Positions 1 to 10,484 of a stretch of DNA of 64,000 nucleotides are shown here, piece by piece; position 1 is the stretch's first letter; every line of letters starts with the position of its first letter. A program made the position numbers and the translations under genes. The stretch is from Furcasterigmium furcatum (taxonomy: Eukaryota; Ascomycota; Sordariomycetes; Glomerellales; Plectosphaerellaceae), in NCBI GenBank assembly GCA_001599815.1, contig BCIA01000002.1, positions 6,669,626 through 6,733,625 of the forward strand. The letters are read 5' to 3'. The notes beneath the pieces were generated by a model that was not told the DNA's origin, made no database searches, and worked only from the letters and a program-made list of their open reading frames with translations.

Positions 1-1018
1 TAGCACTGGAGACTGGCCTGAGCCAGATCGTCGGGAGCAACGACGGGGGGATCGGTGGGCGTCCGAGATCCCGGTCTTGTTGGTGGTGGTCCCGTCCCAG
101 AGGCGCGCCTGGCCGCATCGAATTCTGGACTTTGTGCATCGGAGACAGGACGGAATTCACATGATGCCAGACCGTTGGATTCCCGGTTCTTCGACGGCCC
201 CATTCGGCCTCGTTACCCGAATTCTCCAATTCCTCCAGCTTGGCCGTCCGCGAAACGGTGCTCGTTGGTGCCTGGTCGAGAGGATGGTGGGCAAACCGAG
301 CAAACCGATTTGGCCGCCTGCCATCTTCTGATGCAATCAGCCGGCGAAGAGGGTGTGAGGCAGTCCTGGCCGGGGTCCTCTCACTGGCTCCAGCTTCATC
401 GACGACGGGTCTCACAGTTCCCGAGAAGGACTGGCGGACTGCGTCTGCTGATGTCCCCCCTTGATGAAGATGCGACTTCGACAGCGCTCGGCAAATGCCC
501 AATTGGACGTGACGCACCAGCAGACTCCACCACCGCCGATGGCCAAGTCAATAGTGTCGTTGCCACAGAACCAAGCAACCAAGGATGTGTCTCTGGCGAT
601 GCGGGATCTTCCCCATGAGGGCCAGGTTCTCGGGCCAGGGCCAGGGCGAGGTCACTCGATCTACTAGCGACGCGGTCAAGACGGATTCGGATGATCAACT
701 GGAGTTTCCGGTCAAGTATGTATGTATGTACAAAGATGGATGGCCACGATGTGGCCTGCACGCCCGCTAGTTCAGAGACTTCCAGGGGTTACCTGCCCAA
801 ACACCATGACGCCACAACCCAGGAAACAAGGACGGGAACCGCTTGCTGAAGAATGCCAAGAATCATAGAAGCCACAGCGCTCGCTATACCTCGCAGCAGA
901 CAGACCCTGCCATGCGCTCTGAGACATGGCCGGTCGACAGCGATCCGACCGGATCAAACACAGAAGATACCGAATCCCTCCGCTACACGCGGCAAGCCTC
1001 GCCACGTGTGTTTACATA
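1..1018. other. No confident gene; downstream flank of the PLC gene
   Basis: Only short open frames in conflicting phases occur here, with no recognisable domain, clear start or splice context. The stretch lies 3' of the minus-strand phospholipase gene. A gene end entering from the left cannot be excluded. Confidence 0.5.
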
Positions 1019-4012
1019 TTACCGCACCACCTTGTGGATGCGGACAAGCAGCTTGCCGTCCTTGATGGGGCGGCCCTTGGTGTCCATGAGTCTCACATAC
1101 CGGTAGCCGGGGCGCAGCCGGTCAAGGCGGATGCACGCCCACGAAAGGAGCTCGTCGGCGCCGATCCTCTGTTCGTTCTCGATCTTGAACCTGTTGGGAG
1201 AAGGAGGGTGGTTAGCTGCAGGGCTCTGATTGCGGTGAACAAGACAAACGGAACCAGGGCAGAGCCTGGGCAGAGATGGAGAAAGTTTGTGTCCCGCGAC
1301 CCGATGGTGAGGTTCAGAGTTGCGGTGGAGGGCGACACAAGCAGCGCGGCTCAGTGGGAACGTCGCACAGGACGGTATTCTGACTGACGTTCCCGCGCCG
1401 GGCTGCATGCGCACGCTGCCGCCGGCTTGAGGTTCTGGTGATGAGGTGGCACAGCGTTCCACGCCGCAGGGCGCTGTCGTGTGCCGTGGCCATGATCCAA
1501 GTCGGTGAGGCTCCTTGCATGGGCGGGCTTCTGTCGACTCTGGGCTATCTTGTCCCGTTTTCCCGCCTGCGGCCGTCTGGACGGATGGCTGCATCGCGTC
1601 AACGCAGCCAGTCCGCGCCGGAGATGTCCTCTTGCAGATCCGGCCATTCCAGACCACCGTGGACGGAGGGGCGGTCAAGACCGGACGGGTGCACACCTCC
1701 AGCCGAAGAGGGGACGGAAATGAAAAGAATGAAAAGAATGAAAGGGGGGGAAAGAAATTGCTGCGCTTACCTGACGAAGCTGAGCGATTCGACGACGTTC
1801 TGCGCCAGGGGGAACTTGAGGGTGTCGCTCCTGTCGCCCCAGACAGGGCGGTCCGTCTTCTTGGCCGACGTCTCCAGCTTGTACTTCTCACTCCCGCGTG
1901 CCACCGCCTCGGCGCCCGTGCCGCCGCCGGCCCTGTTGCCTGCCGGCTTCTCGACGTGCAGCTCGCACTTGACGACGGACCGGAGGCTGCTGCTGCTCTG
2001 GCTGCTGGAGCTGTCGGCGTCGGGGGGCACCCATATGTTCTGGCCGGCGAGCACGGTGACGGTCAACATGACGGTCTCGGCCGCTTTGACATCCGCCTGC
2101 GTGACACACTGCCTGTCCGTGCTGAGGTAGCCCGGGGGCTTGAGGACCCATCCCTGCTCGCCGGCGAACATGCCCTCGTTGAGCATGAGGGCCTCGTCGA
2201 TGTACTGCCAGTTGAGGGAGACCATCTGCACGCCCTTGCGCCAGAAGAGGCTGGGGTCCGGGTTGGAGCTGTCGATGCGCGAGCCGTTGGGGAACAGGCG
2301 CATGAAGTAGCTCTTGTTGTGGGTGAACATATCGCGGTGGTGCGTCGCGTTCAGCTCGAGGATGCGGCTCTCCTCGATGGAGTAGATGTGGCTGGGCTTC
2401 TTGGAGGCTTCCTCGAATCGCTTGAAGCGCTCGCTGTGCGTGTAGATGGCCAGCGCGCCGAGGACGGGGCCGACGGGGATGCGCGCGGCCTTGGGGGGCG
2501 CGCCGGACGATGCGGCCCTGCCGGCGGCGGCACGGGCGGCGACCATGTGGGTGGTGTCCTCCGCGTCCGAGTCGGAGGCGTCCGAGTCGTGCATGAGGGC
2601 GGTGGACAGGGCGAGGGTGCTCTCGGGGACCTCGATCTTGCGGGGCGGCTTCTTGACCTTGATGAGGATCTTGCGGCGGAGCTCGCCGAGGGAGGGGACG
2701 CGGAAGCGCTGGTCGATGCCGTCGAGGGGTTCGTCGAGGAGCATGTCGCCCCATTCCTCCTTCATGATGCGGACCATGACCTCCTGCTGGCCGTGGTCGG
2801 CGTGGACCTCGAGGCTGATGATGATGGGGAGGTCGTTCGTCTCGAAGGCGGACTCGCGGATGGCGACGCAGACCTCCCGGAAGCCGCAGGGCTTAGTGAG
2901 CGTCCAGCCGTGGGTGACGATGGGCTCGTCCTTGGGGTACGAGGTGCTGCGCGTGTTGTTGGACGTCACACGGGTCGCGACCAGGTCGCCGCCGGATTCC
3001 TTCGGGTCGAGGGTCAGCGCGCTCTCCCGCGGGGTGGCGCCGAGTTTGCTGGCGTCGCTGGGGTGTCTGGAGTGAACCGATCTGTCGTCGCCCAGGATCG
3101 AGGCCATGCCGCCCACGGTCTCGAGGACGCTCGCCGCGGCGTTGGGCAGGGACGTTCCGGAGAACGAGGCGGCGGACGTCGTCGAGAGGTTCCGGCTGTG
3201 CTCGGGCTTCGCCAGCCTGCTGCCGCTCCTGGGCACCTCGGGGGTCGTGACGTCGCCGTTCCACACGTCGATCTCGATGCACCTGCACCCGCGCTCCAGG
3301 ACGGTCTTATACGCCTCGGGCGAGCTCCGGGAGGCCAGCTGGTTGCCCTCGATGTACGTGTTGTGGCTGCTGCTGATGAAGTAGTTCGTGATGGGCCTCG
3401 CCAGGTCCTTGTCGTCGAGGTTGACGGGGCGCTCGGCGTCGCAGCCGAAGCGCATGAGGAGCATCTCGAGGAACTCGCCCTTGAGGTAGCGGTCCTTGTC
3501 GAGGGGGAGGAACTTGTCGACCTCCTCTGGGTCCTCGCCCTGGGTGTTCTCGAGCCAGGCGACGAACTGCTCGCGGGTGATGAAGGGCTCCTTGGCGACG
3601 AGGATGGACTTGCGCCGGCATATGTCGCTGAAGGCGTGCTCGAGCTTCACGTAGAAGGCGTCCTCGAGCTCGGGGATGGCGTCCCAGCCGTGCATGGAGG
3701 CGCGGCGGGCCATGTCGGCGCTGGTGATGTGGATCTTGGGGAGGACGCGGCCGCCGAGGGAGCGGAAGGTGGGCGTCCGGAGGCGGGGGTGCTTGGTCGG
3801 GATGAGGAGGGTGGTGTTGATCATCTCGCGGAGGGCGGGGAGGTTCTCGGTGTTTGTGCGGAGGATGGGGAGGGTTCGGGCGCGGCGAGGCTTGGGGGTT
3901 GTGGTGTCGTCGCCGTCTCGCCGGCGGCGCCATCGTGGCTGGAGGTGAGGTCAGTTCCTGTTTATATGGGATGAAGGGGGAGGATAGGACGACGTACGAA
4001 GGAGAAGCACAT
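1019..4012 (-). CDS. Phosphoinositide-specific phospholipase C
   Basis: Predicted 784-aa protein from exons 4012-3998, 3938-1771 and 1190-1019. The introns (59 and 580 bp) have GTACGT/CAG and GTAAG/CAG borders and keep frame. It should hydrolyse PIP2 to IP3 and diacylglycerol at the plasma membrane. An EF-hand-like region (about residues 80-185) precedes the PI-PLC X box. The X box holds SSHNTY (His197) and THGWTLTKP (His348), the two catalytic histidines of the family. A Ser-rich stretch of roughly 110 residues separates the two halves of X. The Y box (RLFPNGSRIDSSNPDP, SLNWQYIDEAL, GWVLKPPGYL) and a C2 domain (from VMLTVTVLAGQNIW) follow. The first exon codes only MCFSF; its start is chosen because the splice joins in frame and the next in-frame Met is residue 44. 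The second intron is unusually long for this window. The family call is very secure, the short first exon less so. Confidence 0.93.
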
Positions 4013-5480
4013 GGCGATGGTGTTCGGCGGGTTCTGCGGGCGGGCGGTTGTCGTGATGGTCGGATTCAGGGGCTGCACGACAGGAGGGGAGAGGAGGTTG
4101 AGCTATAGCTGCTCGAGCTGGATTCGACCGCGAGGCTCGGAGGAGATGTCTCTTCAGCCCATTGGAGAGAGGGTATCAGAACATCTGAACGCAGAGGCAG
4201 AATAGAAGGGACTGTTGAGGGAGAGGAGGTTCGGCTCTCGAAGCCCGGTCGTCGAACAATGCCTTTCTCTGGGGCGCTCAGGGGGCGAATCTGACGTCTG
4301 CGTGTCCTAGACAACGAGGAGCAATGATGACCGGGCGATCAATCATGCGGCGGGCGGCAGATCAAGGAGGAGGAAGAGGAGCACAGACAGACGGAGGAGA
4401 GAAACGGCTGAAGGAACAATCTTCAATGCAGCCCTACCAAGCAAGCCCGCCCGCCGCCCGCGAGCCAGCGCCCAGGCCGACCCCCTGTCTGTTCGTCCCT
4501 CGGTGTCTCTACAGGGAACTTCGGATGCCCTCTCGGCGGTCGAGGACCCGACCCAGCCCCAGGTTTGCTTCGCCGGCTCGCCAATCCAAGGCCCGGGAGG
4601 CCCTGCAGGGCGCCTGAAGGGGCTAGCGGCGGGGGCGCATGTCAGCGGCGCGCGGCCAGGCCCGGGCCTTGGGGCTCGCGAAGGGGCCAATGGGGGGTTG
4701 TGAGCTGGTGACGGCAGTGGGGGATGCTAAGCACTGCCACCCGGGGAGACCCAGCGACGGGGGACGCACGGGAAGCTTGGTCGTTCGAGGTGATGGTGAC
4801 AGCTATTTATGGGAGGCGACTGGGGAGATTGGTAGCCTTCATTTCGCAGCCTTGTCTCGGACATGGGCGGGCTGGGGGTTGAGGGCGGAGAGCGGAGGAC
4901 TTGATTATCGAAGGGACTGGGAGAGGGCCTCTGGCAGAGGGGAGAGAGGGCTTCCAGAGGGGATGCATTGTGCGCCTCGGGGCTTCAGCCGTTTTTGCAG
5001 GGCGGGGTCTGGTGGCAACTTTCGCATGCAGTGACACGCAGCGAACGTTGTGCAGACGGTTGGGGGCCGAAATGAGAGGGGTTGTCGGTTCGACGGTGAA
5101 GATGGTTGAATATACGCTGTAATAAGTGAGCTGGGGGTTTCTTGAGCCGAATTCAAGTTGGTGAGAGCGAGGGTGAAGACTCCGAGTTGAAAGGGGCCAG
5201 CATTCCAGGGAGCAGAGCAAACAGTGTGCAAGGGGGAAGAATTCATCAGTGACAAAGCAGTTCCGCCGTATGCAAATACCAAGATCCCAATCTGGCAACT
5301 TCCCAAGAAATCGAGATGGCCTCATTCTCATTTTGAGAGAAGCCAAGGGCAACGCATCTGGACGGCAACATCCGTAGCTGGACCGGCCATTCGGGCGAGT
5401 AGTGCCCAGACAAAAGAGGCTCCAAGAAGAAGGCTGGCCTCTCCCTCTTCATACCATTCGCAGTCGGATCTTCGTCGCGA
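4013..5480. other. Intergenic: 5' flanks of the PLC and kinase-like genes
   Basis: No domain-bearing ORF is seen. The two flanking genes are transcribed away from this 1.5 kb stretch, so it should contain both promoters and the PLC 5' untranslated region. Purine-rich tracts are frequent, but I can name no specific element. Confidence 0.5.
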
Positions 5481-6422
5481 ATGTCAAGACTTCAAATGCA
5501 TACATTCGAGGAGGGCCAGCTCCTCCATCTGCGGGCCGCCGGCTTCACCGCGCCGATTGAGGCCCGCGTCTCGAAGCTGCTTGAACCCTGGACGTTATCT
5601 GTGGTGATGGTAGTTGACATTCTGGCCGCTCCGGGCGCTCTTGATGTTCCTGGTCGGTTACTCCTGAAGCTGTACGATCGGCGCCATTCGACACAATCCC
5701 GCAGCGACTGGCACACCATTGACTGGACCCCCGACGTGGAGTGCCAGCTTCTCGACTTCTCGCGTACCGGCAAGGCTCAGCGCTTTCTCGACAAGTGGCG
5801 TGAAGACCCTGATTTTGACGACGATGGCGGCTCCTGGGGCATCGCCGAGAACGAGGCCGGTCTCTCGGAACACATGCAGGAACTCTCGCGAACCGAAGCC
5901 AAGGTGTACCACAGCCTTCGTGACCACCAAGGTGGGCGGATTCCGCGACTCTACGCTCAAGTCATTCTTCAGACCAACCCCCAGGATGATTTAGGGGGAT
6001 CCCCAGAGCTCTTCAACATCCCCGGCATCCTCATCGAATACATCGACGGCTTCCGTCTATCAGACCTCATCAAGCACACGGACGAGACAGAGTGGAACTA
6101 TCTCGTCAACAGGGCCGTCGACGTGACCGGCGAAATCCTCAATCCCAGCAACGTCCTCAACCAGGATGTTCGACCGGACAACATGATGGTGTGCCGAGAT
6201 CCATCAGGGGAACGCGGCTATCGTCTCGTCATGATCGATTTCGGGAACTGCCGATTCCGTGGAGAAGACGAAACCATGGAAGAATGGGGCCTGGAAAAGC
6301 ACCGACAAGATGAGGATGGAGCCATGGGCGAGATCATGAAGATTAAACTGAAGGAACAAGTCGGCTTCTTGGCGGATTGTAGACACCGACTATCCTGGCT
6401 CAAGTATGCAGAAAGGGGGTAA
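5481..6422 (+). CDS. Protein kinase-like domain protein
   Basis: Single-exon frame of 313 aa. The C-terminal half shows kinase-fold signatures: a catalytic-loop-like NQDVRPDNMMVC (aspartate and asparagine kept, HRD histidine replaced) and VMIDFGNCRFR as the metal-binding DFG segment. LLLKLYDRR near residue 60 may supply the nucleotide-binding lysine. At 313 aa with a divergent N lobe it resembles the many small fungal kinase-like proteins of unknown substrate more than a classic Ser/Thr kinase. An alternative start lies at 5496. Nothing in the neighbourhood points to a pathway. It could be a pseudokinase because the HRD motif is altered. Confidence 0.7.
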   Translation: MSRLQMHTFEEGQLLHLRAAGFTAPIEARVSKLLEPWTLSVVMVVDILAAPGALDVPGRLLLKLYDRRHSTQSRSDWHTIDWTPDVECQLLDFSRTGKAQRFLDKWREDPDFDDDGGSWGIAENEAGLSEHMQELSRTEAKVYHSLRDHQGGRIPRLYAQVILQTNPQDDLGGSPELFNIPGILIEYIDGFRLSDLIKHTDETEWNYLVNRAVDVTGEILNPSNVLNQDVRPDNMMVCRDPSGERGYRLVMIDFGNCRFRGEDETMEEWGLEKHRQDEDGAMGEIMKIKLKEQVGFLADCRHRLSWLKYAERG

Positions 6423-6600
6423 GTGTCAGTGGCACAATCCGTCAGATGCACCTCGATTCCAGTGAGTGTTTGTCAAAAGTTTTGCCTTTACGCCGAGCAG
6501 CGCAGTGAGAGTTTCATCTCACTCCACGTCCACCTAGCTTCGGTGTTTACATGAGGAGGTATCTCCGTTCAAGGCTATGAAGTCACAAAGAATTCACCCG

Positions 6601-8573
6601 CTACAGCTTGTGCTCCCTGAGGATCAGCGTCCCTCCCAGCGCTAGCAGCGCGCAGAGCAGCGACACCGCATGGCTGTACGTCAGGCCCTTGACGTACGCC
6701 GCCACGATCGCCTTGGCGATGGCTGGCTCGGCCTTGTCGATGTACTGGACGCTCGAGCTGGCCTTCTCGACGATCGTCTTCCGCACGGCCTCCTCCACGC
6801 CCGAGGCCAGCAGCGCCGCGTTGAGGTCCCACTTCATTGTCTCCGTGACGACGGCGCTGACGCAGGCGAGGCCGAGGATCATGCCGACGCTCGACGAGAG
6901 GTACATCCCGGACGTGGCGGCGGCCTTGTTGGCCGGGTTGACGGCGGCCTGGACGCTGATGAAGACCGCGGACTGGACGACGCCCATGCCGAAGCCACCG
7001 GGGATGATGTACAGGGACTCCCAGAAGTTGGTGTTGCCGTGCCACCGGGTCAGCAGCAGGAGGTAGGAGAGGGACGAGCAGACGGTGGCCATGACCATGA
7101 GGTACTTGTACCGGCCGGATCTACACTGGTCAGCAGATGTCTCGCGGGCGGGATATTCTATGATATGTCCTAAACTCACCTCTTGATCAGCGTCCCGGAG
7201 AGCATACCGCCCACGGCATTGCCTGCGACAGCCGGAAAGAGATGCGCGCCGGCGACGGTGTTGGACGTGCGCTCCGTCACCTGGAAGTATAGCGGGACGG
7301 CGAACATGAGGCCCAGCTGCGCGGCGGTCTGGCACCCGGTGACGAGGTAGGAGATGACGACGTCGCGCTGCCGCAGCAGGGCGAGCGGGAAGATGGGCTC
7401 CCTGGCCCAGCGGGACTCGACGAGCACGAAGGCCGCGGCGAGGACGGCGGCGGCGCCGAAGAAGGCGAAGATGAGGGGGCTCGTCCAGGGGATCTTTGTG
7501 CCACCGATCTCGATGGGGGTCAGGAAGGCGAGGATCAGCAGCGCGAGGATGGCGGCGCCGAGCCAGTCGATGCGCGTCAGCGGGCTGGGCTCGGGCTTCG
7601 CGGGCTCGGAGGCGGGTGTGATGGGCTTCGGGGCCGCGGCCGGCTTTGTGTTCGCGGGGAGATACATCAGGCAGAGGAGGAGGGCGAACAGGAAGATGGG
7701 GGCTTGGGCGATGAAGGACCACCGCCAGCCGATCGTGTCCGCGAGGAAGCCGCCGACGGGGCCGCCGAGGCTGCGGCCCGTGGTGGACGCGAGGTTGAGA
7801 TATGCCTGCCAGGCGGCGACATCTCGGAGGGGGACGAGGTCTGTGATGAGGAGGATGGAGACGACGCCGATGGCCGAGCCGCCGGAGCCTGAGATGACTC
7901 GGCCGAGGACGACCTCCCACATGGATCCGCCGATGCCCACGACGAAGCAGCCGAGAGCGAATGTAGAGTAGGACACGGTCAGGAGGGCGCGGCGTCCGTA
8001 GATGTCGCTGAGTTTGGCGTACTGCGGGCGAGTGTTAGTCACTTGGTGTCAGGAGAGAGGACAACCCCGGCCTAGACTTACAATAGCCTGTGTTGCTGCC
8101 CCGGCAAGGGCAAAGGCAGTGAAGAGCCAGCTCGAGTCCTCGAGATCGTTGAACTCGGAGGCGATGGTCGGGTGCGTCGCGAGGACGAGGGAACCGTCGG
8201 CGTTGGACGTGAACGTGCCCACGACCAGGATGGCGACGATCTTCATCACGAATCTGGACCTGGCCTTGCCCTCGTCCTCTGCCTTCTTGGAGACGTCGTC
8301 GTCATCCTTGCTGTTCTTGCTGGCCTTGGAATCCCGCCTCACGCCGCGCTCGACGTCCACAGGCGTCTCGTTCCCGTCCGTGGCGGGAGTCGCGTACCAG
8401 GGGACGAAATCCTCCGAGTCGTCGAGGCTCGAGATGGTCAGGGAGCTCGATCCGGACGAGCTCGCCTTGGCCCGGCCGGGGAGGAGGGGTGTTCGCTCAT
8501 CGGCGGGTTGCGTCGGCGCCTGGCGTTGCGTCGGGGACGTTGACGCCTTTGCGACGCCGCTGGAGAAGACCAT
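6601..8573 (-). CDS. MFS multidrug-type transporter (DHA2-like)
   Basis: Predicted 617-aa membrane protein from exons 8573-8082, 8021-7180 and 7120-6601, with introns of 60 and 59 bp. Splicing rebuilds the conserved loop as YAKLSDIYGRR, the MFS loop 2-3 signature (D..GRR). About 115 hydrophilic residues, rich in Ser/Asp/Lys and containing DERTPLLPG, precede the first helix (MKIVAILVVGTF). GLVGGF-type helices and GWRWSFIAQAP mark the drug:H+ antiporter type usually predicted with 14 helices. It should export small molecules or toxic compounds at the plasma or vacuolar membrane. The substrate cannot be read from sequence, and no biosynthetic cluster lies next to it. Confidence 0.88.
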
Positions 8574-9311
8574 TGTTGCTGCGACGCGACGGGTTTGACT
8601 GAAAGGAAAAAGTCAGAGACGGTTCCGGGAGAGGAACGGCCGAGAAGGAGGACCCCACCGTGCGGTTCTTAACACTGCCGGCGCCGGATCTCGGAGGGTG
8701 TGATCGTGGAGCTTTTGGTAGTGTCGTGCTTCGGGCGCAGCATCACGCAATCCGCGACCCGCTTGCGCCGAATTACACCAGCCGTCGAGATGGCAAACGG
8801 GTACAAGTAGTCTTCAGAACTGCTCGAAGCCGGCTATTTCTAGTGTTTGGAATTGCATCTGGTTTGACGAGAGGCTATCTGAATTTAATTGTCTGAAATA
8901 AATACAAGGCTCGGGTGGGCGCCGCTTCAAATTGAGAGTTTTGTTGGTGTAAGTTGTCTCTCGGAGCGTTTGAGGCGCTCAACGGTCTCTGCCTACCCCA
9001 CCCGCGCGGACGGCCTCGATGAGACATACAGCCGTACCGGTGTGCGCTGGATGGGGGAGTTTCAGCAGGACGCTGCACAACGGGGACAAGCTGGAGCACC
9101 CTATGGCAACTCGCACTCTGTTTGTATCGTTGCTCGAATTGGCCGAATGTTTGGTGATCGCATGCAGCTCGCTGAGTCACCCGGAACGCATGCGCGCGAG
9201 TAACGCAGAAGTTCAGGACTCCGCGGCGGGTTATTAACACGCCTGCTTCCCTACAGCATTATGCACACCTCGTGAGCATCGAGACAGCTTGGATACTTGT
9301 AGCAGCCAGCC
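8574..9311. other. Intergenic, divergent promoter region
   Basis: About 740 bp between the MFS gene (-) and the uncharacterised gene starting at 9312 (+). No supported ORF. It must hold both promoters. Confidence 0.5.
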
Positions 9312-10411
9312 ATGGTTTCCCCCCTCTTCACACCGTATCCCGACACGGCACCGCTGGTGACCGCGGAGCCTGGCCCGGATTCTCCCTCGGCCTTCAACCA
9401 AGACGAATTCGTGTCTCTTTGGTGTAATATTTACGATTTGCTTCTCAAACTCAACTACGTCAGACGAGACGATGTTGTCTTCCCACAAGAAGATACGGGG
9501 AGGCACGCCGGCGTCGACAGGCAGCGTCTCCGGGGTGAGCTTGGCATGAGCTCTGAGGCCGTCTCTCTCATCGAACGGCTACCCTTTCCCCGGTCCAAGT
9601 CTGACGCCCGCATGCAAATCTTCAATGAGGCCATGGCGATCAATTACTTGGCTGAAGAAGACCTCCGCAGGTGTCGCGATCCGCACGAAATGATGGCTTC
9701 GTCCAGGAGCAACAACGGCTCCGGCAGCACCAGCAGCTATTTGCTCCCCGACGACGTTGCGCTGACCCTGCCCTACGAGGGTGAAGGTCTCACCTGGATT
9801 CTGGACCTCAAGTATAGTGAGTGATCGAGGATAGCCAGTATTCATGGCTGTGGGCATGTGATCTCTGACCTTCATGTCCGTAACAGACGCAATCCGGTCC
9901 ATTCGAGGCCTTGCCGAACCCCGCGAGAGAGGCGTACATGTCCCCGACGATTTCCAGCTCGAGAGGCCCGACGACCCGAATCACTACCGGAACTGGCCTG
10001 CCTACCACGCACCGTCGATATTGAGACGGTACGCCCAGGACCTCCGGGGTCTGGAGATTGTACCGCGCGATACAAGCGGCGAGTGGTTCGCGTTTTCCAC
10101 GGTAAGAAATGCCCGTTCATTTCCGAAAGTCTGATGCCGTCTTCTGAAGCTAACAACGAGAAACACAGGAGATCGCCGGCCAGATAATCGGCAAGGCTCT
10201 TCGGAAATATGGGTGGCCAGGGACTGACTTTCAGGCCGAAGCCTGGGCTCGGGACTCGGAGCAGGTGTACCGCGACACCGACGACGAAGAGGAACGGTAC
10301 GAGAAGACGTTTGATCCACACAGGTTTGGCGATGATAGAAAAGAGCTTATTGCTCGGTGGATCGAGAACCCGGATCTCATCCCGGATGTAGCTCCCAACG
10401 GGACACAGTGA
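9312..10411 (+). CDS. Uncharacterised fungal protein (three exons)
   Basis: Predicted 320-aa soluble protein from exons 9312-9816, 9887-10101 and 10169-10411. Introns (70 and 67 bp) have GTGAGT/CAG and GTAAGA/CAG borders and preserve frame. I recognise no catalytic motif. There is no signal peptide or membrane segment. The first exon is acidic with a Ser/Asn/Gly-rich patch (SSRSNNGSGSTSS); the last is rich in charged residues (RDTDDEEERYEKTF). Its stop lies only 73 bp from the stop of the convergent chitinase gene. Correct phase across two introns supports a real gene despite the unknown role. Confidence 0.65.
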
Positions 10412-10484
10412 GGCGGGTGGCGGGACGAAGACAGGCGGTCTGTATTTGCAGTACATGGAGTCTCAGATTTAAGATCCTCGTACA

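Noticed and set aside
1515..3974. 819-codon open frame on the plus strand
   Set aside because: It lies wholly antisense to the PLC gene. Its Val/Gly/Ala/Glu/Asp-rich composition is typical of the complement of GC-rich coding DNA, and it has no domain.
5481..6422. Functional Ser/Thr kinase call
   Set aside because: The HRD motif is altered to QDVRPDN and the N lobe is weak, so only a kinase-like label is given.
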